Source of the DNA: Rhodospirillales bacterium
GTDB taxonomy: Bacteria; Pseudomonadota; Alphaproteobacteria; ATCC43930; CGMCC-115725
Length of the DNA stretch: 47,009 nt
NCBI GenBank assembly: GCA_028291405.1
Contig: JAQGID010000128.1
Span: forward strand, 1-47,009
Reading direction: 5' to 3'
The notes under the pieces were generated by a model. The model saw only the letters and a list, made by a program, of their open reading frames with translations, was not told where the DNA came from and searched no databases. A program made the position numbers and the translations under genes. Of this stretch, positions 33,400 to 42,075 are shown one piece after another. The number at the start of each line of letters is the position of its first letter. Position 1 is the first letter of the stretch.

Positions 33400-33636
33400 A
33401 TGGGTTGGATCACGGCTGTCGCCGTCTACGTCGTCGTCTGGTGGATCGTGATCTTCGCGGTCCTGCCCTGGGGCGTGAAGCCGATCGAGAGCAACGATCG
33501 CGGCTTCGAGCCCGGGGCGCCGGAGAACCCGCGCCTGCTCCGCAAGATCGTCATCACGACGATCGTCACGACGGTGATTTGGGTCGCCTTCGTGCTCGTC
33601 GCAACCTCCGACCTCATCACCTTCCGGGAGCCCTGA
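33400..33636 (+). CDS. DUF1467 family small membrane protein
   Basis: 78-residue protein with two hydrophobic helices, one at each end (about residues 5-25 and 50-70). The conserved loop is FAVLPWGVKPIES. It belongs to the DUF1467 family, which in alphaproteobacteria usually follows the epimerase gene. Function unknown. Nineteen bases separate it from mce. Confidence 0.88.
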   Translation: MGWITAVAVYVVVWWIVIFAVLPWGVKPIESNDRGFEPGAPENPRLLRKIVITTIVTTVIWVAFVLVATSDLITFREP

Positions 33637-33641
33637 TTTCG

Positions 33642-34193
33642 ATGAGCGAGGCCTATTGCATCGCCGCGCCCGACGATCCCTTTCACGCGCCCTACCACGG
33701 GACCGAATACGGATTCCCATCGCGCGACGACCGCGTGCTGTTCGAGCGTCTCGTGCTCGAGATCAACCAGGCCGGCCTCTCCTGGCTGACGATCCTGAAG
33801 AAGCGGCCTGCCTTCACCGCCGCCTTCGCCGGTTGGGATCTCGACCGCGTCGCGGCCTTCGACGATCGCGATGTCGCGCGGCTGCTCGCCGATGCCGGTA
33901 TCATCCGCAATCGGCTGAAGGTCGCCGCCGCGATCACCAACGCGCAGCGTCTCGTCGCGCTGCGCGACAAACACGGCTCGATCGCCGCCTGGCTCGACCT
34001 GCATCATCCGCTGCCGAAGGAGGGGTGGGTCAAGCTCTTCCGCCAGACTTTCGTCTTCACCGGTGGCGAGATCGTCAACGAGTTCCTGATGAGCCTCGGC
34101 TACCTGCCGGGCGCTCATGCCGAGAGCTGCCCGATCCATGCGCAGGTCATGGCGCAAAATCCACCGTGGTCGCGCGCCGAACGTAAAGTCTAG
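33642..34193 (+). CDS. tag: DNA-3-methyladenine glycosylase I
   Basis: 183-residue helix-hairpin-helix base-excision enzyme that removes 3-methyladenine. Zinc ligands expected from the E. coli enzyme appear as Cys6, His19 (in PYHGTEYGFP), and the His and Cys of GAHAESCP near the C-terminus. The catalytic Glu lies in LEINQAGLSW. The frame is open upstream, but the ATG at 33642, five bases after the DUF1467 stop, gives the family N-terminus. Confidence 0.92.
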   Translation: MSEAYCIAAPDDPFHAPYHGTEYGFPSRDDRVLFERLVLEINQAGLSWLTILKKRPAFTAAFAGWDLDRVAAFDDRDVARLLADAGIIRNRLKVAAAITNAQRLVALRDKHGSIAAWLDLHHPLPKEGWVKLFRQTFVFTGGEIVNEFLMSLGYLPGAHAESCPIHAQVMAQNPPWSRAERKV

Positions 34194-34220
34194 CGCGGAA
34201 ATATCGGGCAGAATCCGGAC

Positions 34221-34250
34221 AAAAAAATGGCAAGGCTTGCGCCTTGCCAT
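34221..34250 (-). terminator. Intrinsic terminator, minus strand
   Basis: ATGGCAAGGC (34227-34236) and GCCTTGCCAT (34241-34250) form a perfect 10-bp stem with loop TTGC. On the minus strand it is followed by seven Ts. It would stop transcription coming from the purine permease gene about 210 bases to the right. Its hairpin may also protect the 3' end of tag mRNA. Confidence 0.75.
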
Positions 34251-34460
34251 GTCATTTCGTCTCTACCATCGCAGCGCTCGGGTTGTTCCCGAGCCGGCCG
34301 ACTATGGCGATTCCTCCCTAAACTCGGACCTCAGCGCTCGCACGTTTTTTTGTTTCTTCAATGAAAGCAACATTACGGAACTTCGCCCGGTTCGTCACGC
34401 ACTTTTTGCAAGACAGCGCCGCGTTTACAAGGAATGGAATTGCTGCACTGCGGCATCTCG

Positions 34461-35750
34461 TCACAGTACAGCAAACTTTATGATGAAAAGAACGGCAAGG
34501 GCGAGCACGCCGAAACCGGCTTCGTGGGTGCGGCCGGCGAGGATCTTGACGGCGGCGTAAGTGATGAAACCGAAGGCAATCCCGTTGGCGATCGAGAAAG
34601 TCAACGGCATGGCGAGGGCTGTCACGACGGCCGGCGCATACTCCGTCACGTCCTCCCAATCGATCTCGACGAGACCGCGCGCCATCAAGCACGCGACGAA
34701 GAGCAGCGCCGGCGCCGTCGCATAGACCGGCACGGTGCCGGCAAGCGGCGACAGGAAGAGGCTGACCAGGAAAAGCGCGGCGACGACGACTCCGACGAGT
34801 CCGGTCCTGCCGCCGGCCTTCACCCCGGCGGCGCTCTCGATATAGCTGGTGACCGTCGAGGTGCCGAGCAGCGCGCCCGCCATCGTCGCCGTCGAATCGG
34901 CAATGAACGCGCGGCCGAGCCGCGGGATCTTGCCGTCCGGCCCGATCAGCCCGGCGCGATGCGCGACACCGACCAGCGTCCCGGTATTGTCGAAGAGGTC
35001 GACGAAGAGGAAGGCGAAGACGATGGTGACGAGACCGAGGCTGAGTGTCCCCTTGAGGTCGAGCTGCAGGAAGGTCGGCGCGAGGCTCGGCGGCATCGAG
35101 AAGATGCCGGCGGCGGGCGATACCCCGGCGGCGATGCCGATGACGGTGATCGCCAGGATCGCGATGATGATCGCCCCCGGCACCCGCCGCGCGTCGAGCC
35201 CGACCATCAGGAAGAAGCCGAGGATCGCGAGCAGCGTCGCCGGCTCCTTGAGATTGCCGAGCGCCACATAGGTCTCGGGATTGGCGACCACGACGCCGGC
35301 CTCCTTCAGCGCGATGATGCCGAGGAAGAGTCCGATGCCGGCCGAGATCGCCATCTTCTGGGAATTCGGGATCGCGTCGACGATCGCCTCGCGCAGGCGG
35401 GTGATGCTGAGCACCAGGAAACAGACGCCCGAGATGAAGACGGCGCCGAGCGCGACCTGCCAGGAGTAATGCATGCCGAGCACGACACCGTAGGTGAAAT
35501 AGGCGTTGAGCCCCATCCCCGGCGCCAGGGCGAGCGGGTAGTTGGCGTAGAGCGCCATGACCAGTGTGCCGATCGCCGAGGCGAGGCACGTCGCGACGAA
35601 GACCGCGCCGCGATCCATCCCGGCGGCCGAGAGGATCTGCGGATTGACGAACATGATGTAGGCCATGGTCAGGAAGGTCGTGAAGCCGGCCACGACTTCG
35701 GTCCGGGCATTCGTGCCGTTCTGCGACAGCTTGAAGAAATTCTCGAGCAT
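34461..35750 (-). CDS. Guanine/hypoxanthine permease, AzgA type (NCS2)
   Basis: 429-residue membrane transporter of the AzgA-like branch of nucleobase permeases. It begins with FFKLSQNGTNARTEVVAGFTT-type sequence. FVDLFDNTGTLVGVA and STATMAGALLGTSTVTSY are the substrate-site helices of the family, with about 12-14 membrane segments. An in-frame ATG at 35849 would add 33 polar residues unlike the family. I prefer 35750, with GGGGGA just upstream. No purine riboswitch was noticed in the 80 bases before it. Confidence 0.9.
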   Translation of the reverse strand: MLENFFKLSQNGTNARTEVVAGFTTFLTMAYIMFVNPQILSAAGMDRGAVFVATCLASAIGTLVMALYANYPLALAPGMGLNAYFTYGVVLGMHYSWQVALGAVFISGVCFLVLSITRLREAIVDAIPNSQKMAISAGIGLFLGIIALKEAGVVVANPETYVALGNLKEPATLLAILGFFLMVGLDARRVPGAIIIAILAITVIGIAAGVSPAAGIFSMPPSLAPTFLQLDLKGTLSLGLVTIVFAFLFVDLFDNTGTLVGVAHRAGLIGPDGKIPRLGRAFIADSTATMAGALLGTSTVTSYIESAAGVKAGGRTGLVGVVVAALFLVSLFLSPLAGTVPVYATAPALLFVACLMARGLVEIDWEDVTEYAPAVVTALAMPLTFSIANGIAFGFITYAAVKILAGRTHEAGFGVLALAVLFIIKFAVL

Positions 35751-35833
35751 CGTTTCCCCCAATGATGACCAGGGCGCTCGCCTGGTTTCGCGGCATCCTG
35801 GCGCCGATTCGCGCAACGGGCTAGTGTTTCGCC

Positions 35834-36274
35834 ATGACGACGACCACACCGCGCCGAGCGATGCTTTTCTCGGTCCTGGGCCTTGCGCTGCTCTGGGCCG
35901 ATGGCGCGACGGCGCAGACGATCAGCGTCGGGCCGCAGCCCTGCGCCGCCGTCGCCGAGCTCGACGATCACCCCAGGAACGTGCCGGGTGCCGCCTATAC
36001 GCCGGGCGTCGATGCGCGCGGCAATGCCGTCGCGCCTGCGGATCTGCCGGGCGGGAGCAATGCCGAGCTGGCGAAGTCTTTTGCCGAGCGGCCGGTGAAG
36101 ATCACCTCGGCGCTGCTCGGCAAATACGGCATTCCGGCCAATGCCCAGCCCTTCGGCGGCCGCGTCGAGCTCGGCTACGTCACGGTGCAGGACGGCAAGG
36201 CCTACCTCGACGGCCAGCTCCTCAGCCCTTCCGAGACGGCGCTGCTCGGCGACGCCTGCCGCCAGAGGCGCTGA
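35834..36274 (+). CDS. Small secreted protein of unknown function
   Basis: 146-residue protein with a clear signal peptide: basic start TTTTPRRAM, hydrophobic LFSVLGLALLW, and likely cleavage after GATA before QT. The mature part has two Cys (about 37 and 142) that could form a disulfide. It has no recognised domain, but GNAVAPADLPGG and KYGIPANAQPFGG look like ordered sequence. Divergent from the purine permease, 83 bases apart. Its stop is two bases from the stop of the convergent VOC gene. Confidence 0.7.
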   Translation: MTTTTPRRAMLFSVLGLALLWADGATAQTISVGPQPCAAVAELDDHPRNVPGAAYTPGVDARGNAVAPADLPGGSNAELAKSFAERPVKITSALLGKYGIPANAQPFGGRVELGYVTVQDGKAYLDGQLLSPSETALLGDACRQRR

Positions 36275-36276
36275 AC

Positions 36277-36699
36277 CTATTTCACGAAGATCTGGCCGAA
36301 GTCGGCGAAGGCCTTGAACTCCAGCGCGTTGCCGGCCGGGTCGCGGAAGAACATCGTCGCCTGCTCGCCGACCTGGCCTTCGAAGCGGATATAAGGCGCG
36401 ATCCCGAATGTGACGCCGGCCTCTTTCAGCCGCGCCGCCAGCGTGCGCCAGACATCCATCTCCAGCACGACGCCGAAATGCGGCACCGGCACGTCATGCG
36501 CGTCGACCGGATTGCTGTGCGCCACGACGGTCCCTTTGGGCGCGAGATGGGCGACGATCTGGTGGCCGAAGAGATCGAAATCGACCCAGCTCTCCGAGCT
36601 GCGCCCCTCCGGACAGCCCATGATGCCGCCGTAGAATTTTCGTGCCGCCGCCAAGTCGTCGACCGGGAAGGCGATGTGGAACGGGGTGAGCTTGCTCAT
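36277..36699 (-). CDS. VOC-family (glyoxalase/dioxygenase-like) protein
   Basis: 140-residue protein with two beta-alpha-beta-beta-beta repeats. Probable metal ligands are His in FHIAFPVDD, His in [10 protein letters not shown] and Glu in GNALEFKAF. Substrate cannot be told. It is the last gene of the minus-strand series that begins with the iorA-like gene, separated from the cytochrome gene by a palindromic repeat. Confidence 0.85.
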   Translation of the reverse strand: MSKLTPFHIAFPVDDLAAARKFYGGIMGCPEGRSSESWVDFDLFGHQIVAHLAPKGTVVAHSNPVDAHDVPVPHFGVVLEMDVWRTLAARLKEAGVTFGIAPYIRFEGQVGEQATMFFRDPAGNALEFKAFADFGQIFVK

Positions 36700-36737
36700 G
36701 AGCGTTTTCTCGCAGAAGGGCGGTCGCAGCCGATCTT

Positions 36738-36786
36738 ACCCTCTCCCGCTCTCGGGCGGGAGAGCAAGGCGCCGGAGGAGGAGGGT
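36738..36786. repeat. Intergenic palindromic repeat
   Basis: CTCTCCCGC (36741-36749) and GCGGGAGAG (36756-36764) form a 9-bp stem. An outer pair ACCCTC (36738-36743) and GAGGGT (36781-36786) encloses the block, whose right end touches the stop of the cytochrome gene. This type of GC-rich palindrome is widely dispersed in alphaproteobacteria. It may act as an mRNA stabiliser or terminator for the minus-strand genes. Confidence 0.6.
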
Positions 36787-38078
36787 CATCGCATCTTCAG
36801 GATGATGACCTGGTCGCTGCTGGGGTCCGTGATCGGGCGCATCGCCTTCACCTGATCGGCTGTTACCGCGGCGGCGCCGTTCCCCCAAGCGCCGCGTACG
36901 AAGCTCAACACCTCGGCGATTTCCTCGTCGCTGAGCTGCGCCCGGTATTGCGGCATGCGATAGGCGTCGGGCGCGCCCTTCACGACGAGGGGCTGGGCGC
37001 CGTTCAGTGTCAGATTGATGAGCGACTGCGGATCGCCGTCGAGCAAGACCGCGTTGCCGGCGAGCGGCGGAATGTAAGAGGTTTGGCCCTTGCCGTCGGC
37101 GCCGTGGCAGGAGACGCAATAGCCGAGGTAGAGCGTTGCCCCCGGTTGCTGCGGGCTGCCGCTCGACAGCGCCTTGCTCATTGCCTCGTCGTAGACGGGC
37201 GCCGCCTGCACGGCCGTCGCGGGCAGCGATTTCAGATATTTGGCGATCGCGTTCAGATCGTCGTCGCTCAGATACGGCGTGCTGTTGTTGACGACGTCGA
37301 GCATCGAGCCGAACGCCACCGCCTTCGCATTGTGGCCGGTCTTGAGGAAGGACGCGACATCCGCCTCGGACCAGCCGCCCAAGCCGGTACGCGCGTCGCC
37401 GCGCAGATTGGACGCCGACCAGGCATCGAGCGCCGCCCCTTGGAGAAAGGCGCTGCCGCGCTCGTCCAGTGCCTTTTCCTGGAACGCCCAGCCGCGCGGC
37501 GTATGGCATGCGCCGCAATGGCCCAGGCCCTCGACGAGATACGCGCCGCGGTTCCAGGCAGCGTCGCGATCTGGCTTCGAGGCATAGGGGCCGCTCTCGG
37601 TGAACACCATGTTCCAGATCGCGAGCGGCCAGCGGAAGCTGAGATAGCCGGGAATTTCGCTGGCCTTGTTCGCCTGCTTGACCGGCGGAACTTCCTTCAT
37701 GAAGAAATCGTAGAGGGCGTGCATGTCGGCGTCGGTGATCTTGGCATAGGACGGGTAGGGCATGGCCGGGTAAAGCCGGTGCCCGTCCTTGGCGATACCG
37801 CGGCGCACGGCGCGGTCGAAATCGTCATACGTATAGTCGCCGATCCCGGTTTCCTTGTCGGGGGTGATGTTCGTCGTGTAGATCGCCCCCATCGGGGTGC
37901 CCATCTTGAGGCCGCCGGCGAACGCCTTGCCTCCCGGCACCGAGTGGCAGGCGATGCAATCGCCGGCACGGGCGATATATTCTCCAGCGCTGAGGGGCGT
38001 CGTCGTCTCTTGCTCTGCGTGCGCGACGGGCGCCCACAGCACGAGAAGCGTGGCGGCAATAATTTCAATCCGGGCCAT
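36786..38078 (-). CDS. Tri-haem cytochrome c, dehydrogenase electron-acceptor subunit
   Basis: 430-residue periplasmic cytochrome with a signal peptide (cleavage near HA-EQ) and three CxxCH haem sites: CIACH (41-45), CGACH (about 187-191) and CVSCH (about 319-323). The layout matches cytochrome subunits of membrane alcohol, gluconate and aldehyde dehydrogenases, which pass electrons to quinol oxidase or cytochromes. It follows the IorB-type Mo subunit by 59 bases, so it is most likely its electron acceptor. Confidence 0.9.
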   Translation of the reverse strand: MARIEIIAATLLVLWAPVAHAEQETTTPLSAGEYIARAGDCIACHSVPGGKAFAGGLKMGTPMGAIYTTNITPDKETGIGDYTYDDFDRAVRRGIAKDGHRLYPAMPYPSYAKITDADMHALYDFFMKEVPPVKQANKASEIPGYLSFRWPLAIWNMVFTESGPYASKPDRDAAWNRGAYLVEGLGHCGACHTPRGWAFQEKALDERGSAFLQGAALDAWSASNLRGDARTGLGGWSEADVASFLKTGHNAKAVAFGSMLDVVNNSTPYLSDDDLNAIAKYLKSLPATAVQAAPVYDEAMSKALSSGSPQQPGATLYLGYCVSCHGADGKGQTSYIPPLAGNAVLLDGDPQSLINLTLNGAQPLVVKGAPDAYRMPQYRAQLSDEEIAEVLSFVRGAWGNGAAAVTADQVKAMRPITDPSSDQVIILKMR

Positions 38079-38137
38079 GCGATCCGCTCGCTGGTTTTTG
38101 TTGCGAGATTATTCTCTGGGCGTCGTGTCAGATCGCG

Positions 38138-40339
38138 TCAGGCTGATCCCGACGATAGATCGTGGTCCATGATCGGCAGGCTGCGGACGCGTTTGCCGGT
38201 CGCGGCGAAGATCGCGTTCGCGACCGCGCCGCCGATCGGCGGCGTCGAAGGTTCGCCTGCGCCGCCCCACTTCTCGCCCCCGCCCGGCACGAGATGGACG
38301 TCGATCTTCGGCGCCTGCGCCAGGCGCACCATCCGGTAGGTGTCGAAATTACCCTCGACCACCGCGCCGTTCCGGATGGTGAGCTTGCCGTAGAGCGCGG
38401 CGCTGAGGCCGTAGATCAATCCGCCCTCCATCTGCTCTGCGATGGTCAGCGGATTGACCACGTAGCGGGTATCGATGGCGACCGTCACCCGGTCGACCTT
38501 GACCTGGCCGCGCGGCGAGACCGTGACCTCCGCGACCTGGGCGCAGAGGCTGTCGGTGTCCTCGCAAATCGCGATGCCGCGGCCGCGGCCCGGCGCCAGC
38601 GGCTTGCCCCAGTCGCCCTTCTCGGCCGCGGTGTCGAGCACCTTGAGCCAGTCCGGCCTGCCCGCGAGCAGTTTCCGCCGGAGCTGATAGGGATCGTGCC
38701 CGCCCGCCGCGGCGATCTCGTCGAGGAAGCTCTCGATCGCGAAGACGTGCTGGTTCGCCCCGGGGGCGCGCCAGAACCACACGGGCAGGTGCGTGTTCTT
38801 GAGCACGACGTCGACGCGCGTGTTGGGGACGTTGTAGCCGTTGTTGGAAAGCCCCGCGGTCGCCATCGGCTCGGGCCCCTTGAGGCCGGGGAACGTGATC
38901 TTGGCCGAGGCCAGGATCGACGACGTCACGACGCGCATCGACCAGGCCGTCGGGACCCCGTCCGATCCGACGCCCGCCTTGAACCGCACCAAGGCGTGCG
39001 GCCGGAACTTGTCGTGGCGGGTGTCCTCCTCGCGTGTCCAGATGAGCTTCACCGGCCGCTGCACGGCCTTGGCGATGGCGATCGCCTGCTCCACCTCGTC
39101 GCTGGCGTCGCGGCGTCCGAAGCCGCCGCCGAGGAAGGCGTTATGCACAAAGACCTGCTCCGGCTTCAGTCCGGACCAGTGTGCCGCCTTCTCGGTCGCT
39201 TCGAGAGCATCCTGCGTTCCGAACCAGACATCGAGCCGGTCGGGCTGCAGATGCACCGTCGCGTTCATCGGCTCCATCGGCGAATGCGAAAGATACGGCG
39301 TCTCGTAAATCGCCTCGAATGTCTTGGCCGCGCCCTGCATCGCCTTGTCGACATCGCCGCTGTTCCGCGCGGTCTGCGCCGGGCCGTCGAGCGCCGCGCG
39401 AAACGCCGACGAGAGCTGCGCGCTGTCGATGTCGCCGGCAGGACCGACATCCCATTCGGGCTGGAGCTTCGCGAGCGCCTGTTTCGCGCGCCAATAGCTG
39501 CCCGTGGCGACGACCGCCACGGCATCCGGAAGTCGCACGACCTTCAGCACGCCCGGCGCGCCCGCGACCGGCGATTCGTCGACGCTCTTGAGCGTGCCGC
39601 CCGCCACCGGACAGGCAACGATCGCCGCGAACACCATGTCGGGCAGCTGAGCGTCGATCCCGAACTTGGCCGAGCCGTCGACCTTGGGCGGCACGTCGAT
39701 CCGCGGCATCGGCTTGCCGATGAAGGTGAACTTGTCCGGCGTCTTGATTGCCGGCTCGCTGGCGAGGGTGATCTTCGCCGCATCCGCGGCAAGCTCGCCA
39801 TAGCGCAGCGTCCGGCCGGAGCCCGCGTGCGTCACCACGCTCGATGCCGCCGTGCACTCTGGCGCCGGTACGTTCCACCGTGCGGCTGCGGCGGCGATCA
39901 GCCGCTCGCGCGCGCTGGCGCCGACCTGCTGCATCTTCTGACGCGACGCCCTGACCGAGCGGCTGCCGTTCGAGAACATGTCGCCATAGACCTTGTTCTC
40001 GCGGATGTTGCGGTTGGGCGAGGCATATTCGACCCTCACCTTCGACCAGTCGCACTGCAGCTCCTCGCTGATGATCATCGGCAGCGCGGTCATGCTGCCC
40101 TGACCCATCTCGGAGCGCTGATAGCGGATCAGCACGGAATCGTCGGGATCGATCGCGATCCATGCGTCGATCTCGTGCGGGTCATAGCCTCCTTCGTCCC
40201 AGGGCTGCGCCGTGACGGCAGCCGCCTGCGCGAGGCGTGGCGCCATCCCGATGCCGAGCGCGAGGCCGCCGGCGGCAGTGACCGCGGTGACGATGAAGTG
40301 GCGGCGGGTGAGCGCGGGTGCGAAATCGTTTCCGTCCAT
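38138..40339 (-). CDS. Molybdenum hydroxylase large subunit, isoquinoline 1-oxidoreductase beta / aldehyde dehydrogenase type
   Basis: About 733 residues, periplasmic. The twin-arginine signal TRRHFIVTAVTAAGG is near the N-terminus. Mo-cofactor motifs include FLGGGFGRRDASDEVEQA and FWRAPGANQHVFAIESF. The catalytic Glu lies in GGAGEPSTPPIGGAVANA. ATGs at 40345 and 40339 are both possible; GGAGG ends right at the first and six bases before the second, so I chose 40339. The family includes isoquinoline oxidoreductase and the AldFGH-type aldehyde dehydrogenases. The linked tri-haem cytochrome favours the latter. Confidence 0.9.
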   Translation of the reverse strand: MDGNDFAPALTRRHFIVTAVTAAGGLALGIGMAPRLAQAAAVTAQPWDEGGYDPHEIDAWIAIDPDDSVLIRYQRSEMGQGSMTALPMIISEELQCDWSKVRVEYASPNRNIRENKVYGDMFSNGSRSVRASRQKMQQVGASARERLIAAAAARWNVPAPECTAASSVVTHAGSGRTLRYGELAADAAKITLASEPAIKTPDKFTFIGKPMPRIDVPPKVDGSAKFGIDAQLPDMVFAAIVACPVAGGTLKSVDESPVAGAPGVLKVVRLPDAVAVVATGSYWRAKQALAKLQPEWDVGPAGDIDSAQLSSAFRAALDGPAQTARNSGDVDKAMQGAAKTFEAIYETPYLSHSPMEPMNATVHLQPDRLDVWFGTQDALEATEKAAHWSGLKPEQVFVHNAFLGGGFGRRDASDEVEQAIAIAKAVQRPVKLIWTREEDTRHDKFRPHALVRFKAGVGSDGVPTAWSMRVVTSSILASAKITFPGLKGPEPMATAGLSNNGYNVPNTRVDVVLKNTHLPVWFWRAPGANQHVFAIESFLDEIAAAGGHDPYQLRRKLLAGRPDWLKVLDTAAEKGDWGKPLAPGRGRGIAICEDTDSLCAQVAEVTVSPRGQVKVDRVTVAIDTRYVVNPLTIAEQMEGGLIYGLSAALYGKLTIRNGAVVEGNFDTYRMVRLAQAPKIDVHLVPGGGEKWGGAGEPSTPPIGGAVANAIFAATGKRVRSLPIMDHDLSSGSA

Positions 40340-40353
40340 GGTCATCCTCCCGC

Positions 40354-40809
40354 TCAGGCTTTCATCATGTCGGCGGCGCGATGGATGGCGCGGCGGAGGC
40401 GCTCGTAGGTGCCGCACCGGCAGATGTTGGTGATGTTGGCGTCGATCTCCGCGTCGGTCGGCGCCGGGTGGGTCTTGAGAAACGCCGCCGTCGCCATGAT
40501 CTGCCCCGACTGGCAATAGCCGCATTGCGGCACGTCCTCGGCGATCCAGGCCTGCTGCACCGGATGCTTGGCGTCGGGCGACAGGCCCTCGATTGTCGTG
40601 ACGCTGGCGCCCTGCAGGCTGGCGATCGGCACCGAGCAGGAGCGCATCGCCACGCCGTTGATGTGCACCGTGCAGGCGCCGCATTGCGCGATGCCGCAGC
40701 CGAACTTGGTGCCGGTGAGCCCGACCTCGTCGCGCAGGGCCCAGAGGAGCGGCGTGTCAGGTTCCAGCGTGAGCTCGTGCTGCGTTCCGTTGACGGTCAG
40801 CGTGATCAT
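40354..40809 (-). CDS. Molybdenum hydroxylase [2Fe-2S] subunit, isoquinoline 1-oxidoreductase alpha type
   Basis: 151-residue subunit with two [2Fe-2S] centres. The plant-type cluster is in [18 protein letters not shown] plus a later Cys. The second cluster is in [10 protein letters not shown] and [11 protein letters not shown]. It has no signal peptide and is expected to travel with the large subunit through Tat. The ATG at 40809 gives the normal N-terminus. Its stop is 14 bases before the large-subunit start. Confidence 0.93.
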   Translation of the reverse strand: MITLTVNGTQHELTLEPDTPLLWALRDEVGLTGTKFGCGIAQCGACTVHINGVAMRSCSVPIASLQGASVTTIEGLSPDAKHPVQQAWIAEDVPQCGYCQSGQIMATAAFLKTHPAPTDAEIDANITNICRCGTYERLRRAIHRAADMMKA

Positions 40810-41062
40810 CGCCAGACTCCCTGGATAAGTGCGACTTTCTACCGATTGTAGCACTCGCCGGAGCGGGTGTAAAAGTATCCAAATTGTCCGGGCGAGGAAC
40901 GAGCCTCGCCAGGAAGTCGGCCCGGGAACAAAGTACGGCGATCGTCCAGCGCGGTGGCCAGGGCCTCGTAGCTCGCCAGGGTAATAGGTCGGATCGAAAT
41001 AACGAAGTGAGCTTAGTCCCGGATTGCGAGATGATACTCTCGGTGACCATCAGGCGAGGCTT

Positions 41063-41605
41063 TCACCTCTTACCGTACGCCGTGAAAATGTAATCTTTTG
41101 CAGCTGCTATGTTATGGCACGCGACCCCGCAGTTGGTGCCGCTCCCCTGGGGCACGAACGTGTCGGACGCGGGGTCATAGTTGAACGGGGCGTATCCCCA
41201 TCCCTTGCCGTCTGCGAATCTCTTGCTATCCTTCTCGATGAAAATGACGTCTTTCAGGTTGCCCGGCACCATCGTCGGAGCGGGTGCATCCGAGCTCTTT
41301 GTTGCCGTCCAATGTATTTTCGCGATCTTGGACCCGTCGGGGAAATGCGCGCCGTTGCCGGGAACGCCGGCCCGATAGGCGTCGATCATGACAGGGTTGG
41401 CAACGATTACTGCAAGTACACCCTCGGTCTGACTGACGGCGACAGTTTGCCAGCCTTCGTATCCTCTGAACTCGGAGAACGGAAGTCCGTCCGGGACTTG
41501 CACGGCGTACTTGTCTTGTGCCGCGAGGGCGATGCCCCCCAAGGCAGCAAGCACTGCAACGCTGCTCGCGGTCTTTGATGTAAACATGAGCTTGCGGGAT
41601 TTCAT
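41063..41605 (-). CDS. Cytochrome P460 family protein
   Basis: 180-residue exported protein of the P460 family (haem proteins that oxidise hydroxylamine or detoxify NO-type compounds in known members). Signal peptide LMFTSKTASSVAVLAALGG with cleavage near ALAAQ. The C-terminal haem site reads CGVACH, that is CxxxCH, followed by KDYIFTAYG. WTATK near the middle may hold the Lys that cross-links P460 haem, but this cannot be shown here. GGGAG six bases before the ATG at 41605. It is 253 bases upstream of the Mo hydroxylase genes on the same strand. Confidence 0.82.
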   Translation of the reverse strand: MKSRKLMFTSKTASSVAVLAALGGIALAAQDKYAVQVPDGLPFSEFRGYEGWQTVAVSQTEGVLAVIVANPVMIDAYRAGVPGNGAHFPDGSKIAKIHWTATKSSDAPAPTMVPGNLKDVIFIEKDSKRFADGKGWGYAPFNYDPASDTFVPQGSGTNCGVACHNIAAAKDYIFTAYGKR

Positions 41606-41762
41606 TGAATGCTCCCTCAGCAATATATTTTTACAAACGTCAATTTACCCCCGCATCCTTGCCGGAGGCGTGTCAAAGCGTGGTCGCCCGTCCAACCGCC
41701 TCGAATCGTGCGGCGCGCAAGCGACGACCACCCCGGGGCCGCTCTCACATGAACAAAACATC

Positions 41763-41791
41763 TTGATAACAATCCATTTTAGACATATCAT
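41763..41791 (+). promoter_or_regulatory. Sigma-70 promoter ahead of proS
   Basis: TTGATA (41763-41768), 17 bases, TATCAT (41786-41791), in an AT-rich patch. Predicted transcription start near 41798, giving a leader of about 275 bases before the proS ATG. Confidence 0.65.
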
Positions 41792-41820
41792 ATCCGCCTC
41801 ATGATCGAGGAGGTGGAGAG

Positions 41821-42042
41821 ATGCTTCCCGCCGCACCACCGCCAGCACCGCCGCGCTTCCCCGCCCACCTGCATCCGGCCTGCAATTTCAGTGTCCGCGA
41901 GCCATCCCCAACGTCGCGGTCGGCGCTGGCCGCCTGTATTTCACCTGCATTTACACGCCGCGCCCCGCGATCCGCCGCCGCCGCGCCACATCATGGACAG
42001 ACCCCCGCCCTTTGCCTAAATTCCGCCGCGTCGGCGCGCTAA
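41821..42042 (+). CDS. Proline-rich short ORF, possible proS leader peptide
   Basis: 73-codon frame whose ATG has a perfect AGGAGGT (41808-41814) six bases upstream, placed about ten bases after the predicted transcription start. Eight of the first 19 residues are Pro, including PPP and PP (MLPAAPPPAPPRFPAHLHP). It ends 33 bases before prolyl-tRNA synthetase. Beyond residue 25 the product looks unstructured and its third codon positions are less GC-rich than neighbouring genes. So only the beginning may matter, as a leader peptide. No clear attenuator hairpin with a T-run was seen. A chance open frame cannot be excluded. Confidence 0.4.
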   Translation: MLPAAPPPAPPRFPAHLHPACNFSVREPSPTSRSALAACISPAFTRRAPRSAAAAPHHGQTPALCLNSAASAR

Positions 42043-42075
42043 TCCTTGCCGGCCCAGCCGAACCCCCGAGGACCC

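Larger units (their letters stand above)
41606..42075. other. P460-proS intergenic region
   Basis: The left part (41606-41760) holds no recognised element apart from an AT-rich leader of the P460 gene. From 41763 a sigma-70 promoter, a full Shine-Dalgarno sequence and a short proline-rich open frame lead to proS. Confidence 0.6.

Noticed and set aside
41801-42019. Alternative frame starting at the ATG at 41801
   Set aside because: Its ATG lies at the predicted transcription start without room for a ribosome site; the ATG at 41821 has the perfect Shine-Dalgarno sequence.
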